This document shows, piece after piece, positions 38,650 through 53,100 of a stretch of 64,000 nucleotides of DNA (position 1 is its first letter; each line of letters begins with the position of its first letter). The DNA is from Glycine soja (lineage: Eukaryota > Streptophyta > Magnoliopsida > Fabales > Fabaceae). The stretch covers positions 47,065,167 through 47,129,166 of the forward strand of contig NC_041011.1 in assembly GCF_004193775.1 (NCBI RefSeq), read 5' to 3'. The notes under the pieces were generated by a model, which worked only from the letters and a program-made list of their open reading frames with translations, had not been told where the DNA came from and did not search any database. A program made the translations under genes and the position numbers.

Positions 38650-41127
38650 TGTAGTTTATTTTATTTTTACATGTTTATACTTTTAATACCTTGTGATCTT
38701 ATAGGAATTCAACAAAGTAAATATTCGTATTCATACTTTAAAGAGTCATGTATCATTAATCAGGTTAATTCTCATTTATAAATTCATGAAATTGATAATA
38801 TTTTATTTAATTAAAAGACAAATTATAGATTTTAATAAATGGAAATTGATATAATATTTATATATATTAACTTAAAATATATTTTTAAAAGGGGCTTATA
38901 TTTTTTACTATATTTTTCTTAAAGAATGAGACGTGTTATATATTTTAACCAATTTTTAAAATAATTTTAACTAATTATGTATGTATTTTTACGATTTAAA
39001 TATTTTCTTTTGGAATTCCATGTAACTAATTATATATTTTTCATAATTTAATTTTTTTTTTCTTCTAAATTTAGAAATATTTGTACAATTGTATACTTGG
39101 TCTTTACTTGTATGGAAGACGAACTGAACAAAACGGTCATTTCGATTCAAGTTCAATTTCTAAAAACATACAATTTTCTTTTCAGGTAAAATGCCAAAAA
39201 AATAATATTGGCTCATAAAGTCTACCACGTTGAAGCACGTTGTGGGGTCATTACAAGTTAATGGTGAAGTCTTAGATCCAAAAAAATACAAAATATAAAA
39301 ATAAAGCTCACTTTATCACCTTCTCCTCTTTTACATCTAATATCTAATTGGACATTTATTCACATTGAAGAAGAAAAGGGAAGAATTGACTCAATAACTA
39401 TATAGTTAGTGATAACCATTGAATGTACAATCACCTCATATTGTACACACCGTAGCCGATGGTCCCTAATACAAATTTTAATAATTGGTGAAACATGAGG
39501 CGTTAGAAGATAATTAATTATTGAAAAATTCATTCTATTTATTGTGTTAGGTCGTAGCTAACTGAATTTGTCACCGGTTACTTCCCTTCATGAATGGTCT
39601 TTGCCTTCACAAAGTGACCTACATCTACGATCTATCTAACCAAAAGTAATTAATTCATATCATATAAGAAGACAATTAATTCATCAGCTTCAACTAACTT
39701 GACCAAAATTAGTAAAATACTAACGAATGCGTTTCCTTTAAATATTATGGATAAAGAAACAAAAAAAAACATTTAATATTTACTTTCTTAAATAATTGAA
39801 ATTATTTACTAAAATATGAAATAGATTTTAATTAGTAATCTTTACAAAAAAGAAAAGGACACCTGATAACAACGCCTAATTAGTATTAATTTCTTAACTA
39901 CAAGCTTGAATATAATCAAAATTAAAATGTCTTGTAAGAAAATTATTTTTGAAAATATTCTTAAAAAATACATTTGTTAAAATTAAGTTAATCTAATTGT
40001 AAAATATCCTTCATAAATAATTTATTAAACTAATTGAGAAATGCAAAAATAAGTTAATAATGTGACTATGGGTTTAATTTTAGTGCATAAACTGAACAAT
40101 CATAAGAGATCATTCTAGATATAAATTATAAGATATTTGTTTTATTCATCGTATCTCTTCTTAGTGGTTTTCTTAAAAAAATTCTAGGTTTAGACATATT
40201 TAATTCAATTTCACAGGCATTATAGGGATGTGGTAAAAGCACCTAATGATAAGTACAAAAACAATTGAAAGTATATCCCCCTGAGGCCTGAAGGCTAAGG
40301 TCATTATACAGCCGTTAAAGGAAACTTGGGACTGAGAGTTGTATGATTAATTAATGGTCAATGATATCCATCTCAAGGGGGGCAATTAGGTAATTTCAAT
40401 TTATCCTTTGCCACTGAAATCCAAAAGCCCCCAATAAGCAAAGCTGACCTACATGGCCCAACTTATCATCTACATCGTCCCTATCTGCAGGCTGTTCCCA
40501 CTACTACATATATTAAAATTTTTCAAAAATATATATGATATACGTATAGAAAAGAATTTATTAATATTAATATTATTATTATCTTTTCCATTTTTATCAT
40601 TATTATTTTCTCCTTTAAAGGATCCATGTTATAATTTTATCCCTTCGCTTTTCTTTTGCTTTTTCCAGCACTTACGTATAACACACATTAAGAGAGAACC
40701 CCAAACCAAAGCCACTCATCTCTGTAATATGGTGTGTTCTTTTTTTTTAGAGTCGATGAAAAATGAAAAAAAATAAAAAATAGGCGAAGATTCCACAGCC
40801 CTAATCAACAAAAATAAAATAATAAGAACAATAATAATCATACACACATACAGCAAGAAAAAGTTAAGTGAGGCTGAATCAAAGGCTAATATTTCTATTT
40901 TTCTATGATGAAATTGACAGATCCCACCACCTAAAAATAAACAAATCTATTATATTCAACCCTCCCAAAAGGGTCCCCTTCTCCATGCGCATAATAAAAC
41001 CCCTGAAAGACGATACTATTCCCTTTATTTTCTGATATATTCCCTTTTTCTTTTCTTTCTCAAGCTGCTGTAATATTGCTTACCTAGCTAGCTAGGTAGG
41101 GACATCTCTCTCTCTTTCTATCTATCT

Positions 41128-43871
41128 ATGGAGCTTGGAGACACTACCACAGTGATGGAAACGTCGTCCGGTGAGGCTGTGGCGGCGCATGGCGGTGGCG
41201 AGGTGATTATGATGGATGCGAATTCCGGTGAAGAAGAGAATAATAATCATAATAATAAAGGAAAATTAGAAGAGGGTGGTGGAGAAGAAGAAGAAGGTGA
41301 CAATAAGATCAACAACTCATGCGGTGGAAACAGATGGCCCCGCCAAGAAACTTTGGCTCTCTTGAAGATAAGGTCCGATATGGATGTTGTGTTTCGAGAT
41401 TCAAGTCTTAAGGGTCCACTTTGGGAAGAAGTTGCAAGGTACACAACACACATATAACTATATAATTCACTATTCATGTATGTTTATTTTCTGGTTTTTG
41501 TGTTTGTGTGCCTCAGCTTCTCCTCCATCTTTTTCTATTCAGCTTTTTCTTTTCACTTTGTTTTGCTAGCTTCTTCAAGATCATGCATGAAGATTTATGA
41601 GTTCGTTTTCAATTTCCAAACCAATCAGTTTGTGAAACCCATTTGTTGTCAGTGGATTTTTATTTTTTATTTTAATGAATTATTTGGGAGGCTAGGGAGG
41701 GAGCGGGGGTACCTTATTATAATTTATATTTTCTAGTATACATAATTAGATATATAATAATTATTTAATCATACTCCTAGATTCCGTAGTAATAAGATTA
41801 CCCAGATGCCATTCAAATCATTCAGCTGAAATCCTTTGGGAATAATATAACGAGTCCATATATAGTTGCAACAAATCATGTTGTGATGACAGAGTTAAAC
41901 ATGTATTCTGCAGGATTTGCTCAATCAAATTTAATTTGTTGAGTTTATCTTCTTCTTAATTTCTTGGTTTCATCCCTTCATATGATCGGTTGATTTGTGT
42001 ACGTCTTATTTATTGTTCAGTTCTCTTTTAGGTATTAACTACCATCATGTTTTTATTAGTACGGCAAGACCGTCTAAAATTTTACCTTTCTTTAAGTGAA
42101 AAGAAGTAGCTTTATTTTTTTGTTTTATTTTCACTGTTTCCAATTTTCAATGGATATATATGATGATGATCATAAAATTTGATCATTCTCTCTCTTTCTT
42201 CTCTCTCTCTCTCTATTATATATGTGTAGGAAACTATCAGAACTGGGTTACCACCGAAGCGCTAAGAAGTGCAAGGAGAAATTCGAGAATGTGTACAAGT
42301 ACCACAAAAGAACCAAAGAGGGCAGAAGTGGGAAACACGAGGGAAAAACCTACAAATTTTTTGATCAATTACAAGCTCTTGAGAATCAATTCACAGTCTC
42401 TTCTTACTCGCCAAAACCACAACCCACTTTGGCAACAGCAACAACAACAACAAACACAATAACATTACCACCCCCAACCAGGCCAAGTGCCATAACACCA
42501 ATCTCTTATGTCACCACCACTGTTCCGTCCACAAACCCTACAATCATATCTCCTTCACCACCACAACCACCAACCAATGCCACCACGACAACCACAATCA
42601 CTTCTCCAACAGTAGTAACCAACCCTAGAAACCCTCCACAACCCAACAACAACAACAACAGCAATAACATCCCTTACTCTTTGCCCAACATGAACAACCT
42701 CTTCTCAACAACTTCAACTTCTTCTTCCACGGCCTCGGATGAGGACTTGGAAGAGAAGTACCGTAAGAAGAGAAAGTGGAAGGACTACTTCAGGAGGCTC
42801 ACGAGGCAAGTCTTGGCCAAGCAAGAGGAAATGCAGAAGAGGTTCCTGGAAGCCATTGACAATAGGGAGAGAGAACAAGTGGCTCAACAAGAGGCTTGGA
42901 GGATCCAAGAAATGGCAAGGATCAATAGAGAACACGAACTTCTTGTCCAAGAAAGATCAACTGCCGCAGCCAAAAATGCTGCAGTTATTGCTTTTTTGCA
43001 ACAGTTATCTGGTCAGCACCAAAATTCCACAACACAAGCCAATTTCCCTCAACAACCACCTCCACAAAAAGTTACAATAGTACAACCACCACCACAACAA
43101 GCTCCACAACCACAAGCTCCATTGGTGTTGTCAAATAGTGACAACATGGAGATTCAGAAAATGAATAATGGTCACAGTGTTGTTACTGCTACTGTTACTG
43201 CTACTGCTACTCCTACTCCTACTACTACTTTCGTTGCTGCTGCTACTGCTATTACTACTACTCCTTCTTCATTGAGTTCTTTATCTTCTTCTAGGTGGCC
43301 AAAGACAGAAGTTCATGCTTTGATAAGACTGAGGACAAGTCTTGAAACCAAGTACCAAGAAAATGGACCAAAGGCTCCATTGTGGGAGGATATATCAGCA
43401 GGAATGCTGAGGCTCGGGTACAACAGGAGTGCCAAGAGATGCAAAGAGAAATGGGAGAACATCAACAAGTACTTCAAGAAGGTCAAGGAGAGCAACAAGC
43501 AAAGGCGCGAGGATAGTAAGACATGTCCCTATTTTAATGAACTTGAAGCTTTATACAAAGAAAAGAGCAAGACTCAGAACCCCTTTGGCGCTTCGTTCCA
43601 CAACATGAAGCCACATGAGATGATGGAGCCATTGATGGTGCAACCCGAGCAGCAATGGAGACCTCCCTCTCAGTACGAACAAGGTGCAGCGAAGGAGAAC
43701 AATAATAATGAAAGAAAAGAAAGAGAGGAGGAGGAAGAAGATGAAGAAGAAGAAGAAGAAGAAGAAGAGGATGAAAATGAAGAGGGAGATCTAGAGAGTG
43801 TGGAAGATGAAGGAGGTAACCGTTATGAGATTGCGACAAATAAACTTTCTTCAGTGGACACCGTTGAATGA
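41128..43871 (+). CDS. Twin-trihelix GT-2/DF1-type transcription factor, 650 aa, two exons
   Basis: Joined exons 41128-41438 and 42230-43871 (1953 nt, stop TGA); the GT-AG intron splits an arginine codon (AG/G). Residues about 68-135 form the N-terminal trihelix (GGNRWPRQETLALL...ELGYHRSAKKCKEKFENVYKYHK), followed by the fourth-helix motif KFFDQLQAL (146-154). Residues about 459-526 form the second trihelix (RWPKTEVHALI...KRCKEKWENINKYFKK) with CPYFNELEALY at about 536-546. Between them are a Thr/Pro/Asn-rich linker and a charged helical, probably coiled-coil region at about 274-364 with a nuclear-signal-like RKKRKWK. The tail, about 602-637, is nearly all Glu/Asp. GT-2 proteins are nuclear and bind GT elements in promoters; DF1 and GTL1 relatives restrain cell growth and respond to water status. 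The target genes here are unknown. The KYHKRTKEGR-GKTY wording favours the GT2/DF1 branch over GTL1. It appears intact. Confidence 0.94.
42181..42229 (+). promoter_or_regulatory. CT-microsatellite polypyrimidine tract and 3' splice site
   Basis: The end of the trihelix intron is a CT-repeat-rich tract (about 42186-42215) followed by TATTATATATGTGTAG, with the acceptor AG at 42228-42229. The repeat supplies the pyrimidine tract for splicing. The acceptor is fixed by frame: the joined codon AGG restores the conserved VARKLSELGY. Confidence 0.8.
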
Positions 43872-44100
43872 GACAAGATAAGGAAGTTTCTGATTGGATG
43901 GAGAGTTTTAATTTTAATTTTAATTTTAATTTTAATTTTAATATATATTTTTTTCTTCTTCTGGGGGATGGATTTTTAATTATTATGTAAGTTGATTTTA
44001 ATTTTTCCAAAATTGGGGTTAGGAGATGTCACTGAAAGGGCATGATGATGGCACAAACACCGGCACTATAAAATTCAATTCTTTAATAATGAATGACCCA
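43872..44100 (+). other. 3' flank/UTR of the first trihelix gene with (TTTTAA)6
   Basis: Thirty-four bases after the stop codon, TTTTAA is repeated six times (43906-43941), followed by an AT run and a T-rich stretch. No canonical AATAAA was identified close by; AATAAT occurs near 44085. Plant polyadenylation signals are loose, so the end of the transcript cannot be fixed. Confidence 0.6.
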
Positions 44101-47100
44101 TCTAAAAGCATGGTGGTGCAGAAGCAGAAGCAGAAGCAGAAGCACAAGGTACCTATCTGACACACTTTCTGATCATGGGCCAGCTTAAAAGCAGATCATT
44201 GGAGCTGTGGGTCACATTCCGGCCGCCATGAACTGGGATCAGAGATCGTTAATTAACACTAAGAAACAACAGTTCACATGGGCCAGCAAAGCAGAAGCAT
44301 AGCTATAGTGGGTGTACATGTTTTTGCGCTCATAAATTTATGTGTAAAGTGTAAATTGAAGATGAGAGAGAGAGAGAGAGAAAAAAAGAATACGAGGTCC
44401 CATAGCAGTTTAATGAAATGAAATAAAATAAAAAAGTCACATGCATGATGCAACTCTTGTAATTTTCCTTTACTTTCATTATATATCACGGAACCACTGT
44501 GTGGTACTGCTTTCAATTTCTTCTTTCAAGTTTTAATTAGTTGTGTGAGATTGTTTAATAGTAGTATATAGCTGGTAAGGAGAAATTTGTTATTTTTTCA
44601 CCATTGACTTTACAACCCATGTAATGCTGTAACTGCAGAGAAAAATGTTGAGTTTGTTGAGAGGGGATAAGTGGTTTAGTGACAAAAGATAGGACACATT
44701 AAATATGGGTTTAGCTTGGCCAGGTGTCCATTGTTGTCAATTAATGTTAGCCAGCTTACATTTTGTTTTGTTGTCAAGTAAAGAGTTATTCATTCAGTTT
44801 AAAGAATTATTCATAATTTGAATTTAAGATTTTATTTAAAAGGATTAAATTTAATATTATTCAGATGAATGATTTATTGATAAAATAAATTGTAATTTAA
44901 AACTTTTTAAGATAATATAAATTATTAATTTTCAATCATATATTATCATATGCAAGAAGAGATAATATTAATTACTATTTTTAATTAACAAAAGAAATGA
45001 TTGCAAGGAAAATATATAAAATAAATTGATGCTACAATAAGAAATTTTAAAATAATATATTGATTATATTTCTTAAACATAGATAAAAAGAAATAGAGAG
45101 TCGAAGTCATTTTTTTTATTAAAAATATCACATTTGATGTTATCAATGCATTTTTACCATATTATTAACAAAAATATATATCTATCAATATCTTAAATGT
45201 TGTTTTTAGGTATTCACGAGAATACCGTAAGCATTAATCCTTTAAAAAATTAGTATGTGCAAGCTAGGGTTTATATATATAAAGGAATAACTCCTGTATT
45301 TTTTGGTGCTGAGGAATAATTCCTGTATAAAATTAAAAATCAATCAATGCCGCTTTTATTTATTATATAAAAGTAGTGTCAGCAGAACCCCTCTATTCTC
45401 CTCTTCCCATCTTGCTAGCTACTTGCTACATACAACATGACAACTTTACAAGAGCCATCCTGTTCAGGTACCACAGGAAGGAATCTTATTACTCATGTCC
45501 TCTAAAAATCAATTAAGCTATTCAATTATAATATTCTTTTTCCATGTTAGTCCGTGTTGACTTTGATACATCAATTATATATTGGGATTCTCCAGATCAA
45601 CATGTTCATTATTGGACCCGTGCGGAGGTTGAAAATGCTATTCACCGTAAAACATAAGGAACAAATTAACAAAGAATACGTAAGTAATGTTGATGATTTC
45701 TATTATCCCTTGATTAACAAGATACATCTCAGGAGCACAAGGAAAAGGATTTTCGTATTTTTTTCATAAAATATATTTCAAAAAAAAAAATTGCTACCAA
45801 TAAAATAAACTATATATAGGAGTCAATATTATATATAACTCTATGCATGACTATATTCGAGTTGACGTTGAAACTTTTTAATAGTAAATTTGCTTATAAT
45901 TGGGGGTGATGAACAATTTCAATGTCCCCATGAGAGATCAACAAATAACAAGTAGATGGAGAAGGCCCAACTTAAAAGTTTAGAAACAACTAATTGGCTA
46001 GTTTGGGGAGATTTTTAGTATTAATTTTTTAAAATGTGAAACCAATAACGACCATTTTTTAGTGTTTAAAATTTAATTTTAATTTTTTCTCTAATTTTTA
46101 ATTTTAAAATAAACTCATTTAAAAAAAATTTCAATCCTATTTAAATTAGTCCGAAGGTGAAATTGTAATATGGTAACAATAATAATGATAGTGACAATGT
46201 CAATAACAATAACAATGTACATAGTTGATGATGATAGTAATGACAGTACTAAGGTTGATAGTAATGATTGACGATGGTAGTACTTGTGACAATAATAATG
46301 ATGTCAATCACAACAACACTGATCATGCATATGGTGCCAATAATGATTTGTGGGGGTATTAGTTGTGGTGGTGTTAATGGTAGCTGTGATAATAAGGGTC
46401 ATGGTCAGTTATAGAGAGACTGTTTTTTTAAAATTTAATGAATTAATAAATTATTTTTTCTTTATTTTGAAAATAAATATAAAAGTATTTTAAAATTATT
46501 CTAAAAATCATTTTAGCTCAATTTGTATAAAATACATGTTTTCTTTTAAAAAATATATTTAAAAACAAAAAAAAACTTACAACTTCCCCAAATGACCTCA
46601 AAATTTTAGAATAATGTTAGTTTGAATACACTTTGATGGTCCTACAAATAAATTTAAAAGAAAAAAATAGTATTTTATCGGTGTACTTAATATATTTTTT
46701 CTTTATTACTTCTTCAATCATGATTGAATGATAATAAAAAAATTATTCTTATATTACAAACACTATGATTTTGTAGTAGAGTGATGATATATTTGTTTAT
46801 CTATGCTCACTAATATTTGGTGATTTTCTCTTTATATATGAAAGGAGAATCAATATTGAAATAGTTTGGTCAATTTAAGTGAGGTTAACACAGTGTTTTT
46901 CACAGTACTTGGGAGTTTTAAAACTTTTATCATTAACTAAATAGTTTATTTTCAAACTATTATTTATCATTAAGATTTATAGTGATGATCAATTAAGATT
47001 TTATTATGTATTCGTTAATACTTATGTTTTTTTTTTTACAGCAAGTTAATACTAATGTTATGCTTTCGAAAAAATATACATACTCATAATCAAACTCTAG

Positions 47101-50100
47101 ACTAGCTAATGACAATAGCTAATAAAAACACATGCAACTTTGACTCCCCTTTATATTCCATACTAAAACTAGACAATCCACACAGCTTTTGTGATTATAA
47201 ATAAAAAATCTTAGCTGTTCCTCTTCCCAGCATGAAACTCATCTATCATAGATATTATTTGTCCCCCACCCATGCACGATAGAACAAGCATCAGGATCCA
47301 AGTTGAGTTGTAAAACTAGAACAGGAGATAATGGAGCATGCCTTCATAAACATCAAGCTACATCCTCCACAACTTAATTAAAATCACCCTAAATATTTCT
47401 TACTTGAGTTTTTGTGACATCAATGTAGATTCCTAAACACGTAACCTAATTCATGAACCACAGAAAAATACATGGTATTAATTGGATCCTTTTGATGTCT
47501 GCCACCTATATATGCACACTTTAAACGGACTTGTTTTTAGTACAAAGGGAACCAAACCATCATCCACCACGTCTTTATATACCTAGCTCGTCACTCTTCA
47601 GCAAACCTTCAACTGAGAAAAGTAATGCCATATTCCAAAGGTCAAGAGGGATCTCTTTTTGAAGAAGACTTTCGTCACTTTTTTCTATCTTGCATGTCCC
47701 TTCACAAACCAAATTTAGAATACAATTTATGTATGACTTGATTTTGAGAGGTCTTACCTAATAATATTTCTGCTCATTTTATTCGGTTTAGTTCTTTATT
47801 CAAAAGGGAAAAAATCGTGTCCTATATTCTTCATCTGTTTTGTATTTGTGCTTTGGTCCATTTGAATAATAATGTGTTAAAATTCCATTTCCTAATTCAT
47901 TTTTTATTTTATTGTAATTAAAAAGAGATCGATCGAACGTCATCAATATTAATGAACGTACAGGTAATCCGTCATATCAAAGCATTAAGATTAGAGTAAA
48001 GCAATAACTTTTAATTTATGGCCTCAAATACGTATATGACTATCTATTTAAGTAAAAAAAAAAAAAACGATATTGTTAACTTGAAATTGTAATGGGTGAT
48101 TTTTTTTTTAAAGTGAAGTCATGAACAAAAAGAATAACTTCTGAAGTTGTGATTCGAGCCTTAAAACTTTTATACTATTTTTTTTCTTTACTTTATTTTT
48201 TGGCTAAATCTTATATCATGAATAATTGAAATATAACTCAATATTAATTAAAAATAATAATCAGAAGTTTATGTCAAGCCCAAAATTAAATTAAATTAGA
48301 TTAAAGATCAGGTTAAATGATGTTTAATGTTCACGACTTTGGTAAAAGAAATTCGATAATGGCTGCTATAATGTCGTTGTTAATATTTATGATTTATCAT
48401 GTTTCTATCATTTTTAAAAAAATTCAAGTTACATCAAATTGTTAAATTAAAATAAAGACAACGCACCAATTGATTTAATATTAAAACCCATATATATCTT
48501 ATCATGGCAAAAATAATATTAAAACATGAGTCGTTTTCAGATAATCAAGATATACTTTATTAAACATAATCCTTGCTTACTTATAGATCCCAAAGTCGTG
48601 ATTAGTTTTAGTGCCCCTAAAGTGTGTTCACATTCTCTTTTATTAAGCTTTGAAATTCTCCCATTACTTGACAAAACGACGATTTTGTGACCTTGAAAAA
48701 GATTACTTAGTGACTAATGATGATAGCTAAAGTTAATGACAGGGACACGCGTCTTTTCTCTAGTTTTGTCAAGTGATTACCACATTCTGCCAAAAGATAA
48801 AAACCTAGACAGATACCCCAATTTGGTCTCTTGAAGCTGATCATATCACTGTTGGACCACAATATATCCGTATAAAAATTATACCTTAGTGGATCTGCAA
48901 GAGCATCTGATTTTGGACTTGATGCTTCTACCTTCAATCTTGTCCAAATTGATAAAAATTATATATCAATTTATGTCAGAATCAAAGTCGTGCGCGTGCT
49001 AATCAATATTTTTCTAGTTATAATACTACTATAGTACTAATGTATCAAAATTGCATCATCTTAGAAAAATTGATAGTCTAAATGTATGATAACAACAACT
49101 TAAAGCTAATCTATTTGTTTTAAAATCGCTTAATGATATGCATCCTTTTCAAACGACTCCCGCATGCGTCCTAATTAAGTGGCTACATATAAATTGTTAA
49201 TTTGACTTTCTATCAAAAGTGATTGAACCCATAATTCATGGAGCCAATCCAATTTGACAAAGTGCTGGCTAAATGTATTTATAGGTCTTACACGAAACCT
49301 ATGGATTTGATCTCTGGTCTTCTTTTTAATTTCTCTTTGAAGAAATTGTCTACATTTAACTTGAGATTAATCCACAGAAATTAATCCAAAATCTTTAGGA
49401 TTGAGATCGTTACCCTATTTAATTAGTATTTTATTGAATTATTTAAAAGAAGTTTGTTCGAAGCATTGCCCCTCTGAGGTTCTCTAGAGATGGATATAAT
49501 TATATATATATATATAAATGTGTGTGGTACAGAATCAAGAGAACACCTATGCTTTAGTTGAATTTCAAAGCAGGGGGATACAAACAAAATCAAAGCGATA
49601 TGACTTACATTGTTCAAATGCAATTTGTTTTTAAATGGTTTCTCCCACTTGAAGCATAAATGTGAATTATTTTTTTTTTTTTTTGACAAACTGATTCATG
49701 CTATTATTCTTGTGGTCCTGAGCAATGCATCCGAAGACCATATGGGCACCTTTGAGGGAGTCCCTGCTACCTTGCTGGTTGTAATGAAACCGTGGCTGCA
49801 CCTTGGAGATTAATTCCGCAACATTTGTTTACAAATTTCTTTAGGTCTTTTTCAAACAGTAGTGTTTAGAAGTCAATCATAGATTCTCAAATCTCAAACA
49901 TATACTCGTTCTATATCAAAGATGCTTTGTGTGTTGATTGCAAGCACCTGCCGCCTGCACTGTAAAATGTTACTGTGTCATTCAGGGAAGAATAGTAGCT
50001 GTGTTATATGCTTATTACATACTTTTATTTTCGCATGTATGATTGATAAATACTATGAAACACTAAATATGAATATCTCTTCTAAAAAAAATTAGCCTAT

Positions 50101-53100
50101 TCCTTTAAAGTTTAGAGTTAGACCCAACCCCCTTAGAAATGATTACATACTAATCTTTACGATATACAATGGATAATATAATATTCATTCATAAGTATGT
50201 TTGAGCCTTCCTAAACCCATCCTAACAAGACCATAATAAATACCAATAAAAGAATACAATAATTCAAACAAATAAATAGACTAGCAATTATTATAAATGT
50301 GCTTGTGTATGTATTCATCCTAACATGAACATAATAAGTACATGTGTTGAAAAGTTGTTTTACAACCTTCAAAATTATGTTTGAGACAATAATAACATAA
50401 GTGTTACTTTCAACAACTTACATTTGACACCAGCAAACAATCCCCCAACACATGTTTTAAATACTCAAAAAGAAAATATTCAAATAACTCAAATAAGTGT
50501 GTGTGGGTTAACTTTTCTTCTCCTACTAATATTGACTTAGGTCAACACTTGCGGTTTTAGAGTGCCTCAAGGTTATTTGGACATAAGAGAGCCATTATAT
50601 AATTATTATTAAATAAAATAAATATAAATTATTTTTACATTGGTATTTATATTTTCTGACTCTAGAAAAATTAAAGTCACCCAATGGAAATAACTAGCTG
50701 TAAAAAAACTACAGTCTTTTTGGTAGGTATGAAATTAGAGGAAGGGAATAGATGAAAATTATTAGGCTTATTTGGTGGAGAAGATTTTGAAGAGAATTAA
50801 TATTAAAATTGATGAAATTTACTGTATTATTTTTTATCTGTTTTTACTTATTTCTTTTTTTAATTTTTTTAATCAAACAACTTTCTTTTCTATTTTATTT
50901 CTTATACACTTCTACTCCTTATTTTTACTTTTATCTACCTTATTTCTTTTTTCTATGCAAAGACATAGATGAAACAAAAAAAAAAAGCATCACATGATTT
51001 CATTAGATTCTAGAGACCAAGAAAGTGGAATATTCACTTTTATTTGAAAAGTTTCCTACCAATGTCTTGGAATAAAGCTATAATAAGGACGATACCACTT
51101 TTTTTTATCGCGCTCCTCAGTCCTCAAAACAGCATTACGCATTAATGATGTAACCAATTTTTTTTCCCCTCACAGTAACTTATTTCCTTGTACTGTATTA
51201 CTAACATTTTAGTACTTTATAAAAAAAATTAAAAAATAAAATAAAATACATTCTCAATTAATTTTAAAAAAAATATTAAACTTTATCAATTAAACTCTAG
51301 TCCCAACATATTTATTTAAGATACCACCAAAAAATAATTTAATTAATTAAAATATAAGTGAAACTGAAGATTGAACTAAAATTAAAAATTTTAAAATATT
51401 AGGAGACTAAATATGTATTTTAAAATGAATGGTCAAAATTGCATATTGAAAAAATAGAAATACCAAAGTTGTATGCCTCCTAATATTTAATATAATTTAA
51501 TCTATTTTAATGTAAAAAAAATTGGGTCATTTATTATATGAATTAAATAAAAAGAAAATATAAACCAATTGCTAATAAGAGAGGCACACACACTGAGAAT
51601 TGTGAAGATTTTCAACTCCTAGAAAATATTATGTAGCACATTCATATTTCCCTTTTCTGGCACGGCCAAGTGGTGGCCAGGTAGGCGTATTTCTATTATT
51701 AAGACACAAAAAGCGAGTCATCAACTCCATCTATTGGCTCCACTCTCATTTCATTCCTTTGTGCGTGATATCTCTATTCAAGTTTAGTAATGATCAGTGA
51801 TCACACATTAAGCAAGAACATGGATTAAGTCTCCAAGAGAAAATAATCTTGTCTCTGTTCAACTTCTACGTTAAGAGACCCAAGTTGAAAGATATTTAAG
51901 TTTTTTTTAATCTTCTGCCAAATAATTTTAGCGTTTTGCATGAGGGTAAAAATGGATTTAGGTAGATAAATCAACTCAATTTGACCTGAAATTAAAATGA
52001 AAAATGGTTTGACGAAATACTCAGGTTAAATCAGACTAAAAAAGTGTAGCCTAATTATTATTGGGTAGAATATTAGGTCTACTAAACTAGCTCAAACCTA
52101 TTAAACTTGACTTAATCCAAAAATTTCTTTTTTTTCCTTGCCAATTTTAATGCACATTAAAATTTAGATTTTAAACTATGTAATATATGCTAAATTAATC
52201 AAATATATTTTCAGATTTTTATAAAAAAAAAATCAAATAAAAATACACATATAACTATGTACAAGTAGACATGATGATACTTGGTATGATTAGTAAATTA
52301 TCATATCCTTTGAGCACATGGTTAAGAGTTTGATTCTCCAATTGGTGTGTATGAAATAACATATGTTATGAGATATCAATTTCTTAAATGAATCTTAATG
52401 CATTGAGAGATTAATTTATGTTTATCAATCAAAATATTCTGAGTTTAGAGTAAAAAAGAGCTTCTCACCCGTCCATGACAATTAAATGCACGTTTGTTTT
52501 ACAGCTATAATGGTTGTAGCACACATTCTAATGCACCTCCAACGAATAAAATCAAAATGAACGCAAAAACAATAATCATGATCCATTGACAAAATTACTT
52601 GTCTCAAAACGTAATTTTGCAATGGATTCTCAAACTTGCTCTAAATCTAAAATCTTCTCAAATTTTGACAAAAAAATCCACTTTCATAATAGTTGAATTT
52701 AAGTTTTTCATGCATATGTTTGGGCTTAGTTGGGATCTGGGCCATTTATGCTCATATTATTGGTCAAAAACGGATAAATTGTACTAAATACTATTAGAAT
52801 ATTATTTTCCATTATAATCATCCAACTTGAACAATATTATCTACAATAAAAAATACTTACCTTAGGTCTCTGTCAAAAAAAATTAAAGTCACCAATCAAA
52901 TTAATTAAGTAGTTTAAAAAACTCATGTATATACCTCCACAGATGGTAATTTCTCCCTTACTAAGTAAAAAAATATGTTTGAATTTTTCTTTTTAAAAAA
53001 TGATGCAAAGTAGAAGCAAACAGAGACTCGGATGAAAACAAAAGTAGGTGTGAAATTTGGAGTCCACGTGCAGCAAAAATTGATTGGAGTTGCCAGCATT

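Larger units (their letters stand above)
30130..41127. other. AT-rich intergenic DNA upstream of the first trihelix gene
   Basis: About 11 kb with no supported gene; all frames are short (107 codons at most, 40453-40776) and without recognisable domains. A possible MITE fragment with ATTTGGT-type inverted ends lies around 31139-31289. The last few hundred bases before 41128 are the promoter and leader of the trihelix gene, with CT-rich sequence and a CTAGCTAGCTAG palindrome at about 41084-41095. Microsatellites at 35051-35094 and 38624-38649 are listed separately. Confidence 0.55.

Noticed and set aside
52315..52350. Sequence resembling a tRNA T-arm (GTTTGATTCTCC)
   Set aside because: No acceptor stem, D-arm or anticodon arm of suitable spacing surrounds it.
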